NCBI GenBank assembly: GCA_965115815.1
Contig: OZ220465.1
Location: forward strand, 496,001-560,000
Source: VXPW01 sp965115815
GTDB taxonomy: Bacteria; Pseudomonadota; Alphaproteobacteria; TMED109
Reading direction: 5' to 3'
DNA length: 64,000 nt
Under the pieces are notes generated by a model. The model was not told the origin of the DNA. It searched no databases and saw nothing but the letters and a program-made list of their open reading frames with translations. This document shows, piece by piece, positions 9,476 to 19,900 of the stretch (positions are counted from its first letter, which is position 1; every line of letters starts with the position of its first letter). The position numbers were made by a program, and so were the translations under genes.

Positions 9476-9648
9476 CAGGTCCCCCTTTTCCGCCGAACGG
9501 GCGGGCATGGATCCGGAAACCCGAACGGTTCGTGGACGATCCCCGTTCGAATTCCATCGCACGCTACACCGGAACCGTTGCCGGAACGGGCCGTTCACGG
9601 AATTGTTACGCGCCGCCGAAATCCGCCTCCGACCACGGCCTCTGCCGC

Positions 9649-10143
9649 CTACGTGATCCAGCGAAGCCGCTCGTCATCCAAGTCGCCAGGCACGATGGTA
9701 AGCGGAATGCAGAGCCGTTTGGTCACCTGGCTCGACAGATACGCGATCAGGTGATTGGTGCCGGCCCCGTCGGGCGCCGCCCCCAGTACCAGAACGTTGA
9801 TGCTCTCGTCATTCTCGATGGTCGACAGGATCGTTTGCGCCTTCTCTCCTTCCCGAACGGCCATCTCGGGGCGGATGCCGAACGCGGCAAAGACTTCACC
9901 CGCACAGTCCTCTAGCGCGGCCCGCGCATGATCGCGGGCTTCGGCCGCCATGATTTCCTGGACCGATCCGCTGAGATTGAAGGCATTGGGCTCGACGACG
10001 TACACCAAGCTGACCTTGCCGCCGGTGTTCTGGGCGCGCATGCAGGCGAAGCGCAAGGCAGTCCGGCACTCCCGCGTGTCGTCGATGCACACCAGAAACT
10101 TGATCCGCCCGGCGGGCCGTTCGCGGGAGCGTGTTCGTGCCAT
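9649..10143 (-). CDS. Universal stress protein (UspA family)
   Basis: A 164-residue single-domain Usp protein. The N-terminal strand 'KFLVCIDDTRECRTALRF' is typical, as is the middle 'VSLVYVVEP'. The ATP-binding-type loop is represented by 'VLVLGAAPDGAGTNHL', with 'CIPLTIVPGDL' closing the fold. Usp proteins are cytoplasmic nucleotide-binding stress or starvation proteins; a more exact role cannot be assigned. ATG 10143 has 'aggga' upstream. It is on the same strand as rpoH, 173 bp away, and probably has its own promoter. Confidence 0.9.
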   Translation of the reverse strand: MARTRSRERPAGRIKFLVCIDDTRECRTALRFACMRAQNTGGKVSLVYVVEPNAFNLSGSVQEIMAAEARDHARAALEDCAGEVFAAFGIRPEMAVREGEKAQTILSTIENDESINVLVLGAAPDGAGTNHLIAYLSSQVTKRLCIPLTIVPGDLDDERLRWIT

Positions 10144-10679
10144 TGCCCGGTTTCCCTGAAGTTTCCAATCCCGTCACGACCCCCACGGATCCAACTCCAT
10201 GAACATCCGTACCGTTTCGTGATTCAGCAGGGCCGCAGGGGGCAGTTTGCCGCCAACCGCCCGGTCGCGCAACCGCCCGCATGGTTCGATCAGGCCGGTC
10301 CGGCGTCCCGTACCGGCAGGCAGCATTCCGGGAAGGTCCCCGACAGTTGCGGCCCGGAACCGTTCCTGCTCGCTCCGGAACCGTCGACCCGCTGCGGAAT
10401 CCGGACCGGTCGCCCATGCACGCCCGCGCTGCCATCGGCGCCGCAACGACGATTGTCTGCGGCCGCTTCCGCACTCCCTCGCAGATTCCCTCCCGAATCG
10501 GTACGGTTCGGCGACGTGCCGCGCGATCCCGGGTCGGGCACCGTGGGGATCCGACCCCGGCAAGGGGTATCGGTACCGGGCTGACTGACGGTTTCGCTGC
10601 GACACGAGGACCGGATTGTGCACCGAGAACCGTCATGCCGAAAGCTCAGGTGGTCTACCGGCCGGGCTCTCCGGCAAGG
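10144..10679. other. Gene-free interval upstream of the stress gene
   Basis: No frame here has recognisable protein similarity. A 149-codon minus-strand frame (10174-10623) is Arg/Gly-rich in its first half and looks like GC-driven noise. The left part presumably holds the promoter of the universal stress gene. The right border at 10680 is the end of an IS element. Confidence 0.4.
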
Positions 10680-12803
10680 CGATCCTACGCTAGGTTGGTT
10701 GGAAGGCTGGGTTCCGCGGGTTCCGGATGATTCGGATTGGTGCGGGCTGTTTGTGAAGCGGCGTGGGATCCGTGGTGGTCATGGAACGCGCCGCGGATGT
10801 TTTCGAGACGACCCCGGAGGGTTTTGCGCTCCGGGATGTGGCGGTGCGTCTTGCGCGGCCGGATGAGGTGTGTCGCGGGAACCATGTGGTGGACCGTCAT
10901 CACGATCTGGGTTTCCAGCAGTTTGCGGGTCGAGGTCTGCGCTCCGTGTGCACGTGGCGCGGGCGGTGAATGGGCGCTGCGGGCGGGCAGACGGGCGCCT
11001 TCCGCTGTGCGTCGCGGGACCGTGGGATGGGCGGGCGCCGCGAGGAACCGTTGGAGCGGTTGCACCTGATCGGAAACCACACGAGGTTTGTGATTCTGGG
11101 GGGGCGCCGAGCGTTTCGGGGTCTTGCCTCGTGTGCGTGGTCGCGGATGGAGCGGCGTCTCAGCGACGATTGGAAAGCTGCGTACGGCCATCCGTTGCGG
11201 GTGGCGGAGTCGTGGGTCTCGCCGACGAAGTTCCGCGGCACCCTGTACCAGGCGGCGAACGGGACGTGCGTGGGCAGGAGCACGGGCGATGCGCGCGCCC
11301 ACGGGCGCGATCCCGATCCGCACGGAGAGGCGAAGGATCGGTACGGGGTTCCTCTGCGTCGCGGCGCCGGTCGTCGGTTGCGGGATCGTGCGCCGCTTCC
11401 TGCGGCGTGGGCGTTGCGGGCGACGCAGAGCGGCCGGTCGGCGCGGGCGTTGCGCTCGATGTACCCGCAGGGTGCGGCGCGTTCCGACGTCCGGCGCGCG
11501 CAGGGGCGCACGCACGGCATCCCCTCGGTGCGGTGCGTGATCGTGCGGGCGCGGCGGGCGAATCGGCACGGCGCGGTGGCGGCGGCACGCTATGCGAAGG
11601 CGATGACGCAGAAGGATCTGGCGCAGATCGGTGCGTGGGAGAACCCGGACACCGGCCGGTAGGAACCGGTGTCCCCATCGACCGTGCACCGGGTGCTGCT
11701 GCAGAACCCCGACCCGGTGTGGATCGAGGAGGCGCTGCGGCGCTGGGCGCAGCCGCGCCTGCGGGTCGGCCCCGCGGTCGCGGTCGACGGCACGCGCCTT
11801 CGCGGCGCCCACCGCACCGGCAAGGATCAGTACGAGACGGTCTCGCGGATCGAGCCCGGGACCGGCATGCCGGTCCCGATCCTCCACGATCACGATGAGG
11901 GCGGGGAGATCGCTGCTGTCCACGCCGCGCTCGAGACGGCGCCGGTGGCCGGCCGTCTGCGCACGCTCGACGCGCTCCCCACCCCCCGCGAGACGGCACG
12001 GCGGATCGTCGAGACCCAAGGCGCCGACGGGATGATGACGGTCAAGGGCAAACGCTTCCAAGACCTTCGAGATGTTCGAGAGCATCCATGGGGAGACCAC
12101 GAGCACGGGACGCTACAGCGAAACGCCCACGCTCGAGCACGGCTGCGTCGAGCCGCGCAGCATCGAAGTCTTCACCCCGCCCGCGAAGATGGTCCACGAT
12201 CCCCACGTCCAACCGATCTTTCGCGTCACCCGGCGCGTCGAATGCACGAAATCCGGAAAACCGACCACCGAGCACGCCTACGGCAGGACCTCGGTCGCGG
12301 CCGCCCGCGCCTCGCCGCAACCGCTACTCGCAGGGAACCGCGGTCCCTGGGTGGTCGAAAGCCATCACTACATCCGCGACGCCACCTTCCGCGAAGACGA
12401 CTCCAGGCTCCGGGCCCGCACCGCGCCCGCAAACCACGCGATCCTCCACACCCTCGCCCTTGCCGTCATCCTCCACCACCCGCGGAAGCTGCCCCAGCCC
12501 TTCCACCGCTTCGCCGACGCCCGTCACCCCTATGCCGACCCGCGCAAGCCGGTCCTGCACGCCGTCACAAGACCCGGCGGACCGCGCCCACACCCCGACC
12601 GAAACCGCAAGGATCCGAGCCGGGCCACCCAACCCGGCCGGCCTCTCGCTCGCCCCGGATCCGCCGAAGCGGGCCGCTCGCGCCCCGCTCCGCGCCGCCA
12701 CCGGGCCGCAGACGTCCGCACCTCTCACAATCGCAGACTCGAACGCGTCGACCCGCGCCGCGATCAAGACTCCGATCGCATCACAGCACCGAGTATGGGA
12801 TCT
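10680..12803 (+). mobile_element. ISAs1-like insertion element with DUF4338 head (copy B)
   Basis: This is the most complete copy of an element whose ends recur at 1995, 5266 and 6067. The left end begins 'gatcctacgctagg' and the right end finishes 'tatgggatc'. Read inward, both begin gatcc(c/t)a, giving a short imperfect inverted repeat. One protein-coding region fills the interior. No clear target duplication is visible. The immediate right neighbour is an IS3-family remnant, so at least one further insertion or deletion took place at this junction. Confidence 0.65.
10763..12580 (+). pseudogene. DUF4338-ISAs1 fusion transposase, disrupted
   Basis: One original frame can be followed through two stops (10967-10969 and 11660-11662) and a frameshift near 12050. 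Part 1 is a DUF4338 (DruA-type) domain: 'VVDRHHDLGF', 'RDRGMGGRREEPLERLHLI', 'NHTRFVIL', 'FRGTLYQAANGTCVGR'. Part 2, from about 11669, is the ISAs1 DDE domain, with 'AVAVDGTRLRGAH' carrying the first aspartate. After the frameshift come 'NRGPWVVESHHYIRDATF' and 'EDDSRLRARTAPANHA', the ISAs1 C-terminal signature. Copy C at 5185 reads through the first stop (TGG there, TGA here), showing it is a secondary mutation. Tryptophan positions expected in DUF4338 are glycine. Confidence 0.75.
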
Positions 12804-12816
12804 CCTTGCTCCGTGG

Positions 12817-13320
12817 ACCCGGGCCTTCCGGGCCTTCCGTATGCTCAACGTGCTGGACGAGGTCCGCCGCGAGAGCTTGGCCATACGGGTCGGGCGCACA
12901 CTCTCTTCGAGCGATGTCGTCGACGTGCTGAGCGATCGGTTCCTCCTGCGGGGCAGGCCGGGCTGCATCCGTTCGGACCCCGGCCCGGAGTTCGTCGCCA
13001 AGATCGGGCGGCGATGGCTCTCTGCGGTTCGGCGCCCGCACGGCCTTCCTCCGGCTAGGATCGCACTGGGAGAACGGATCCATGGAGAGCTTCCACGCAC
13101 GACTGCGAGACGAACTCCTGAACGAAGAGATCTTCTCCACCCTGAAGGAGACCCAGATTCCCATCGAATCCTGGTGCCGCCACTACCATGCCGTGCGCCC
13201 GCACAGCAGCTTGGAATACCGACCCCCAGGCCCGGAAACGATCATGCCAGGCCGGCTTGGCGGAGAAGCTGCCCATGCGCTAACATTCGCACTGGACCAG
13301 TCGATGGGGGCAGGCGACAG
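12817..13320 (+). pseudogene. IS3-family transposase (OrfB) C-terminal remnant
   Basis: Frame one (from about 12817) gives the rve integrase core 'LNVLDEVRRESLAIRVGR', 'VVDVLSDRFLLRG' and 'IRSDPGPEF', which includes the second catalytic aspartate. A frameshift near 13050 moves the rest to another frame: 'SHWENGSMESFHARLRDELL', 'EEIFSTLKETQI' and 'RPHSSLEYRPP'. The latter carries the final glutamate region. OrfA and the start of OrfB are missing. The tail 'LDQSMGAG' is typical of IS3-family 3' ends. It lies directly after the ISAs1-like element. Confidence 0.8.
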
Positions 13321-13360
13321 GCCTCAGGCGTCACGTCGCAAGTGCCATTACTCGGCAGAA

Positions 13361-14059
13361 CTAGTCTGCGACTGCGGCTCCCACTACCGGACCCTGTCCG
13401 CGGTGCTGTGCGATGACGGCAGTGACCTCGCCGGGTTGGTCGTGAAGGTCCGGCGGCAGCGGTATGCGTCGCGCGGTCCCGTCCCAGTCGGCGAGCTTCC
13501 GGTACGTTCGCACCACATTGAACGTCATGAGCTGACGGCCGGCGTTCTCGCCCCGCAGGACGCGGGTCTCCCGCACGGGATCGAAGCGAACCAGATAGAT
13601 TTCTGCGGTGGTGTCGAGGCCGCGGGCAACAATTTCGTTTTCCACGATCTGCAGCAGCGGTGGCGGCGCCGCGGCCAGTGCGCGCTCAAGTTCTCGCATG
13701 ACCTGCGGCGCATGCGACCCGACCACATCGGTACTGCCCGAAATCACCATTTGTGGGGTGTATACGGGACCGCTGGACATGCGGGATGCGTACGCCTTCT
13801 GCCGAAGGGTGGCCCAAGGAGCGGCGAAGCTGTCCTTCCATCCGATGTAGTCCCAGTAGTCGACGTGAAACGACAGCGCGAGGACACCCGGGTGGCGTGC
13901 GATCCGGCCGATCACCGCGTGCGCGGGCGGACAGGAAGAGCATCCTTCGGAGGTGAAGAGCTCGACCACGACGGAACGTTCGCCGGCCGTGCCCGGAACC
14001 GGAGTCAGCAGAACAGCCGCCGCGACGACAACTCGGTGTAGTTCTTGGAACAGGTTCAT
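13361..14059 (-). CDS. DUF1223 domain thioredoxin-like exported protein
   Basis: A 232-residue protein of the DUF1223 family. Residues 1-26 form a signal peptide ending at 'GTAGERS'. The family hallmark 'VVELFTSEGCSSCPPAHAVI' follows, with a CxxC pair as in thioredoxin-like folds. Further conserved pieces are 'LSFHVDYWDYIGWKD', 'YASRM' and 'YTPQMVISG'. It probably acts in the periplasm, and its redox or other function is not established. I prefer ATG 14059 because it puts the signal peptide first; a GTG nine codons upstream (14086) is an alternative. It stands alone between an IS3 relic and the acnA terminator region. Confidence 0.88.
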   Translation of the reverse strand: MNLFQELHRVVVAAAVLLTPVPGTAGERSVVVELFTSEGCSSCPPAHAVIGRIARHPGVLALSFHVDYWDYIGWKDSFAAPWATLRQKAYASRMSSGPVYTPQMVISGSTDVVGSHAPQVMRELERALAAAPPPLLQIVENEIVARGLDTTAEIYLVRFDPVRETRVLRGENAGRQLMTFNVVRTYRKLADWDGTARRIPLPPDLHDQPGEVTAVIAQHRGQGPVVGAAVAD

Positions 14060-14287
14060 GTTCCGGTTATAGGGTACGAAAGACACGCCGGCCAGACGGA
14101 ATCATGAAACCCCGCCGGATCAAGTCGGTGTGCCGGATCCGTTCGGGTTTTGATGCTTCCAATCGTACGGAATCGACGGTGCTGGCTTCCAGGAACCCGG
14201 TCGGACGCTCCGTGCCGGTTCATGCTCCCGGGATGATCGGCACGGATGCGCGAACCGGGTTCCGGATGTCCTTGCCGTCCGTTCAGG

Positions 14288-16930
14288 TCAGATATCGCGG
14301 GCCATGCCGCGCAATACCGAAGGAAGGATTCCGCCGTTTCGGAAGTGGTCCGCTTCTTCCGAGGTATCGATACGGCTGCGAACCGGAATTTCCCGCCTCC
14401 CGCCGTCCTTGTGTTGAACGACGAGCATTAGGGTATTGTGTGGAACGATGCCGGATTTCAGGCCCGAGACATGAAACTTCTCCGTCCCGTTGAGGTCGAG
14501 ATTCCGGCGCGTGAAGCCGTCCGTGAACACCAGCGGCAGCACCCCCATGCCGATCAGATTGGTACGGTGGATGCGCTCGAAGCTTTCCGCGACTACCGCT
14601 CGAACGCCCAGCAGCCGGGTTCCCTTGGCAGCCCAGTCTCGAGATGACCCGGTGCCGTATTCCCGCCCGGCGATCACGATCAGCGGAACGCCTTCGGATC
14701 GGTAGCGTTCGGCAGCGTCGTAGACCGAGAGAACATCGCCGCTCGGCTGATGCCGAGTAACACCGCCTTCCGTACCCGGCACGAGCTCGTTGCGAATGCG
14801 AATGTTGCCGAAGGTGCCCCGCAGCATGATCTCGTGGTTGCCGCGACGGGCACCGAACGAGTTGAACTCAGAGGGGCGCACTTGTCGCGAGAGCAGCCAT
14901 TCTCCGGCCGGTCCGTCAGGCCGGATCACGCCCGCGGGAGAGATGTGGTCCGTGGTCACGCTGTCGCCGAGCACCAGGAGGGCGCGGGCGTCGAGCATGT
15001 CAATCACGGGATCAGGGTCACGGGTCATACCGTCAAAAAACGGCGGTCGGCGCACATACGTGGAATCTTCTCGCCAACGATACGTGGGCTCCGCAGCGGC
15101 GGTAATGGTTTGCCACTTCGGGGATCCCTGAAACACCGACCGGTACCGGCGCCGGTACATTTCCTGTCGCAGTGAGGTTGCAATGGTGTCCCGGATACTT
15201 GCCTTGTCCGGCCAGATGTCCTTCAAGAACACCGGCCGGCCTTCCGGATCAGAGTCCAAGGCTTCGGTGGTGAGATCGAGATCGAGATACCCGGCAATCG
15301 CGTAAGCTACGACCAATGCCGGAGAGGCCAGCCAGTTGGCCCGAACATTCGGATGGATCCGCCCCTCGAAGTTGCGATTCCCCGACAGGACCGACGCCAC
15401 CGTCAGGCCAGCCCCATTTTCGATGGCCTCGACGATGGCCGGAGCGAGGGGACCGGAGTTTCCGATGCACGTTGTGCAACCGTAGCCAACCAAGTGAAAT
15501 CCCAACTCGTTCAAGGGTGCTGTCAGACCGGCGGCATCAAGGTAGTCCGTGACTACTTGGCTGCCGGGTGCGAGACTGGTCTTTACCCACGGCTTGCGTT
15601 CCAGACCTCTTTCTCGAGCTGCCCTGGCAAGCAGCCCGGCGGCAATCATGGCGGCAGGATTCGAGGTATTGGTGCAACTCGTGATCGCAGCGATCACCAC
15701 GGAACCGTTGCGGATCGAATAGTCGGTGCCGGGCACGGGAACCGGCTGGCGCGACACATCGGCAAGTTTTGTCATGGCCGCTTTGGCCGCATGCAACGGA
15801 ACCCGGTCCTGCGGACGTCTCGGACCGGCAATGCTGGGTTCAACGGCATCGAGTTCCAGCTCAAGCACCTCGCTGAATGCAGGATCTGGCAGGTCCGGCC
15901 CCTGCCAGAAGCCTTGCCTTTTCGCATAGCGTTCGACCAACCGGATCCGGTGATGATCGCGGCCGGACAGTTCGAGATAGCGCAGTGTTTCGTGATCGAC
16001 GGGAAAGAAGGCACAGGTCGCGCCATATTCCGGGGCCATGTTCGCTAGGGTTGCGCGGTCGGCGAGAGGGAGGTCGGCTATTCCGGGTCCGAAGAACTCG
16101 ACAAACTTGCCGACCACTCCATGTTCCCGGAGCATCCGTGTCACCATGAGCACGAGGTCGGTGGCTCCGGACCCTTCGGGGAGATTGCCAGTCAATCGCA
16201 CTCCGACGACTTCCGGCACCAGCATCGAGATCGCATTGCCCAGCATGGCCGCTTCGGCCTCGATGCCCCCGACGCCCCAGCCGAGCACCGAGAGGCCATT
16301 GATCATGGTGGTATGGCTGTCCGTGCCTAAGACGGTGTCCGGACAGATGAGGTTTCGGCCGTTGCGTTCCCTGACCCAAACCACCTGCGCAAGGTACTCG
16401 AGGTTGACCTGATGGCAGATGCCGGTGCCCGGTGGTACGACCCGAAAGTTGTCAAAGGCACCCGCTCCCCAGCGCAGAAACTCGTAGCGTTCCCGGTTGC
16501 GCTCAAGTTCAAGGTCGACATTTCGGGCAAAGGCACTGTTGGTCGCGCACTGATCGACCATGACGGAGTGGTCAATCACGAGATCCACCGGAATCTTTGG
16601 ATTGATGCGGTCGACCGGTACCCCGGCGGATTCGGCCGCGTCGCGCATTGCGGCGAGATCGGCCACCGCAGGTACGCCTGTGAAGTCCTGCATGAGAATT
16701 CGTGTCGGTCGAAACCTGAGCTCGCGGGGATGTCCGGAAGCGTCGGCTGTGGAAAGCTTGGACAAGGCGTCCGCGTCACCTTGGCGGAGCACATTCTCCG
16801 CCAGCACCCGCAGCGAACGTGGCAGATTGGTTAGGTCGGGCAGGCTCTGTGCGGCAGCCGACAGGCTGTAATAGTCGTACGGCTTGCCGTCGACATCCAG
16901 TGTCCGAAGTGTTTCTTCGGTATTCAACAC
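14288..16930 (-). CDS. acnA: Aconitate hydratase A
   Basis: An 880-residue aconitase of the AcnA/IRP-type length, interconverting citrate and isocitrate in the TCA cycle. The [4Fe-4S] cluster ligands are visible as 'SCTNTSNP' and 'YGCTTCIGNSGPL'. Substrate-site elements include 'GTDSHTTMINGLSVLGWGVG' and the swivel domain 'AGREYGTGSSRDWAAKGT'. The start is GTG at 16930 with a strong 'ggggagggg' upstream. It lies 27 bp after the large carD gene on the same strand, so it may be co-transcribed with the pmbA-terB-fdxA-carD string. The 200 bp downstream (14087-14287) hold no recognisable gene. Confidence 0.97.
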   Translation of the reverse strand: MLNTEETLRTLDVDGKPYDYYSLSAAAQSLPDLTNLPRSLRVLAENVLRQGDADALSKLSTADASGHPRELRFRPTRILMQDFTGVPAVADLAAMRDAAESAGVPVDRINPKIPVDLVIDHSVMVDQCATNSAFARNVDLELERNRERYEFLRWGAGAFDNFRVVPPGTGICHQVNLEYLAQVVWVRERNGRNLICPDTVLGTDSHTTMINGLSVLGWGVGGIEAEAAMLGNAISMLVPEVVGVRLTGNLPEGSGATDLVLMVTRMLREHGVVGKFVEFFGPGIADLPLADRATLANMAPEYGATCAFFPVDHETLRYLELSGRDHHRIRLVERYAKRQGFWQGPDLPDPAFSEVLELELDAVEPSIAGPRRPQDRVPLHAAKAAMTKLADVSRQPVPVPGTDYSIRNGSVVIAAITSCTNTSNPAAMIAAGLLARAARERGLERKPWVKTSLAPGSQVVTDYLDAAGLTAPLNELGFHLVGYGCTTCIGNSGPLAPAIVEAIENGAGLTVASVLSGNRNFEGRIHPNVRANWLASPALVVAYAIAGYLDLDLTTEALDSDPEGRPVFLKDIWPDKASIRDTIATSLRQEMYRRRYRSVFQGSPKWQTITAAAEPTYRWREDSTYVRRPPFFDGMTRDPDPVIDMLDARALLVLGDSVTTDHISPAGVIRPDGPAGEWLLSRQVRPSEFNSFGARRGNHEIMLRGTFGNIRIRNELVPGTEGGVTRHQPSGDVLSVYDAAERYRSEGVPLIVIAGREYGTGSSRDWAAKGTRLLGVRAVVAESFERIHRTNLIGMGVLPLVFTDGFTRRNLDLNGTEKFHVSGLKSGIVPHNTLMLVVQHKDGGRREIPVRSRIDTSEEADHFRNGGILPSVLRGMARDI

Positions 16931-16957
16931 GGACCCCTCCCCCGGTTTGATGGAGTT

Positions 16958-19900
16958 TTAGATGGCCTTCCGGAGCACGTTCTCCAACCGCTGCACCGCC
17001 TGTTCTTCGCTCAGGTTTTTCTCGGCAGCCGCCAGTTCCCGTGAAAACCGGTCGAGAGCATCCTTGTACAGTTCACGTTCGCTGAAGGATTGCTCAGGAC
17101 CATCCGGATGTCGATACAGATCTCGCATGACCTCCGCGATCTGAACGAGATCCCCGGAATGCAGTTTGTTTTCGTAATCTTGAGCCCGACGACTCCACAT
17201 GGTGCGAGAGATGCGGGGCGGTTTCTTCAACGTTTTGGTTGCCGTCTGGATCTGAGCCTTCGTGCTGACCGGTCTCAGTCCTAGTTCCTGTAGACGATCT
17301 ATCGGAATCTTGATCCGAGCCATTTCGCGACCATAGGAGATGGTGATCAGCTCCAAGGTTTCGCTGCCGACTACGTGTTTCTCGGATCCGATCACACAGC
17401 CGGGTCCGTGCGAAGGATGTACGACCCAACTGCCGTTCTTGAATCCGTGCGGACGACCGGAACCCTGTTTTCGAGAGGCACGTTTGGGGTTGGAAGATTG
17501 CTTGGGTGTTGCGCGGGGAGATTTCGGCGACTCTCTCTTGGGCGGAAGATTGGCACCGGCGTCTGATCCCTCTCTTGATGGCGCTTGGACAGTTGGCGGT
17601 ATCGGCTTGGGGTTCCGGATGCCTGTGTCTGCTTCGACAACCCGTGGCTCGGCAGGTCCAGACGGCAATCCGTCCGGACCCGCGTGTGCAGGAGCCCCGG
17701 CGCCGGTGGGTTTGCTTTTGCTCCCGTTCTCCCCCCGATCGATTGCTTGGATCCCAGTCTTCGCCGAATTAGCAATTGATTCATTGGCAGAGGATGTCGC
17801 GCCTTTCGCCGGGGTTCCGGTCTTTGCTGGGGCGGCGGTGCCGGTCTTGGCAGCGCTTGACGCAGCCTTGGTCTCATTAGCGGGTTTCGCCGGCTTGTTC
17901 GTCGCGACTTTGGCGGGCCTTGTGCCCTTCGCCTTGGTCCCGGTTTTGGCAGGGACGCTTGACGCAGCCTGGGCGGCAGGCCGCGCGGGCGTCACCGGCT
18001 TGTTCGTCGCGGCCTTGGCGGGCCTTGTGCCCTTCGCCTTGGTCCCGGCTTCGGTAGGGGCGCTTGACGCAGCCTGGGCGGCAGGCCGCGCGGGCGTCAC
18101 CGGCTTGTTCGTCGCGGCTTTGGCGGGCCTTGTGCCCTTCGCCTTGGTCCCGGTTTTGGCAGGGGCGCTTGACGCAGCCTGGGCGGCAGGCCGCGCGGGC
18201 GTCACCGGCTTGTTCGTCGCGGCCTTGGCGGGCCTTGTGCTCTTCGCCTTGGTCCCGGTTTTGGCAGGGACGCTTGACGCAGCCTGGGCGGCAGGCCGCG
18301 CGGGCGTCACCGGCTTGTTCGTCGCGGCCTTGGCGGGCCTTGTGCCCTTCGCCTTGGTCCCGGTTTTGGCAGGGGCGCTTGACGCAGCCTGGGCGGCAGG
18401 CCGCGCGGGCGTCACCGGCTTGTTCGTCGCGGCCTTGGCGGGCCTTGTGCCCTTCGCCTTGGTCCCGGTTTTGGCAGGGACGCTTGACGCAGCCTGGGCG
18501 GCAGGCCGCGCGGGCGTCACCGGCTTGTTCGTCGCGGCCTTGGCGGGCCTTGTGCCCTTCGCCTTGGTCCCGGCTTCGGTAGGGGCGCTTGACGCAGCCT
18601 GGGCGGCAGGCCGCGCGGGCGTCACCGGCTTGTTCGTCGCGGCTTTGGCGGGCCTTGTGCCCTTCGCCTTGGTCCCGGTTTTGGCAGGGGCGCTTGACGC
18701 AGCCTGGGCGGCAGGCCGCGCGGGCGTCACCGGCTTGTTCGTCGCGGCCTTGGCGGGCCTTGTGCTCTTCGCCTTGGTTCCGGCTTCGGTAGGGGCGCTT
18801 GACGCAGCCTGGGCGGCAGGCCGCGCGGGCGTCACCGGCTTGTTCGTCGCGGGCGTGGTCCTTGTGCTCTTCGCCGTGGTTCCGGCTTCGGTAGGGGCGC
18901 TTGACGCAGCCTGGGCGGCAGGCCGCGCGGGCGTCACCGGCTTGTTCGTCGCGGGCGTGGTCCTTGTGCCCTTCGCCGTGGTCCCGGCTTCGGTAGGGGC
19001 GCTTGACGCAGCCTGGGTGGCAGGCCGCGCGAGCGTCACCGGCTTGTTCGTCGCGGCCTTGGCGGGCCTTGTGCTCTTCGCCTTGGTTCCGGCTTCGGTA
19101 GGGGCGCTTGACGCAGCCTGGGCGGCAGGCCGCGCGGGCGTCACCGGCTTGTTCGTCGCGGGCGTGGTCCTTGTGCCCTTCGCCGTGGTCCCGGCTTCGG
19201 TAGGGGCGCTTGACGCAGCCTGGGTGGCAGGCCGCGCGGGCGTCACCGGCTTGTTCGTCGCGGGCGTGGTCCTTGTGCCCTTCGCCGTGGTCCCGGCTTC
19301 GGTAGGGGCGCTTGACGCAGCCTGGGTGGCAGGCCGCGCGAGCGTCACCGGCTTGTTCGTCGCGGCCTTGGCGGGCCTTGTGCTCTTCGCCGTGGTTCCG
19401 GTTTCGGTAGGGGCGCTTGACGCAGCCTGGGTGGCAGGCCGCGCGGGCGTCACCGGCTTGTTCGTCGCGGCCTTGGCGGGCCTTGTGCCCTTCGCCGTGG
19501 TCCCGGCTTCGGTAGGGGCGCTTGACGCAGCCTGGGCGGCAGGCCGCGCGGGCGTCACCGGCTTGTTCGTCGCGGGCGTGGTCCTTGTGCCCTTCGCCTT
19601 GGTTCCGGTTTCGGTAGGGGCGCTTGACGCAGCCTGGGCGGCAGGCCGTGCGGGCGTCACCGGCTTGTTCGTCGCGGCCTTGGCGGGCCTTGTGCCCTTC
19701 GCCGTGGTCCCGGCTTCGGTAGGGGCGCTTGACGCAGCCTGGGCGGCAGGCCGCGCGGGCGTCACCGGCTTGTTCGTCGCGGCCTTGGCGGGCCTTGTGC
19801 TCTTCGCCGTGGTTCCGGTTTCGGTAGGGGCGTCCGACGCAGCCTGGGCGGCAGGCCGCGCGGGCGTCACCGGCTTGTTCGTCGCGGCCTTGGCGGGCCT

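Noticed and set aside
9476..9598. RpoH with 41 extra N-terminal residues
   Set aside because: ATG 9475 has a good Shine-Dalgarno and yields the normal RpoH length; the extension has no sigma-factor similarity.
10174..10623. A 149-codon minus-strand frame as a possible small gene
   Set aside because: Biased composition, no recognisable motif and no convincing ribosome binding site.
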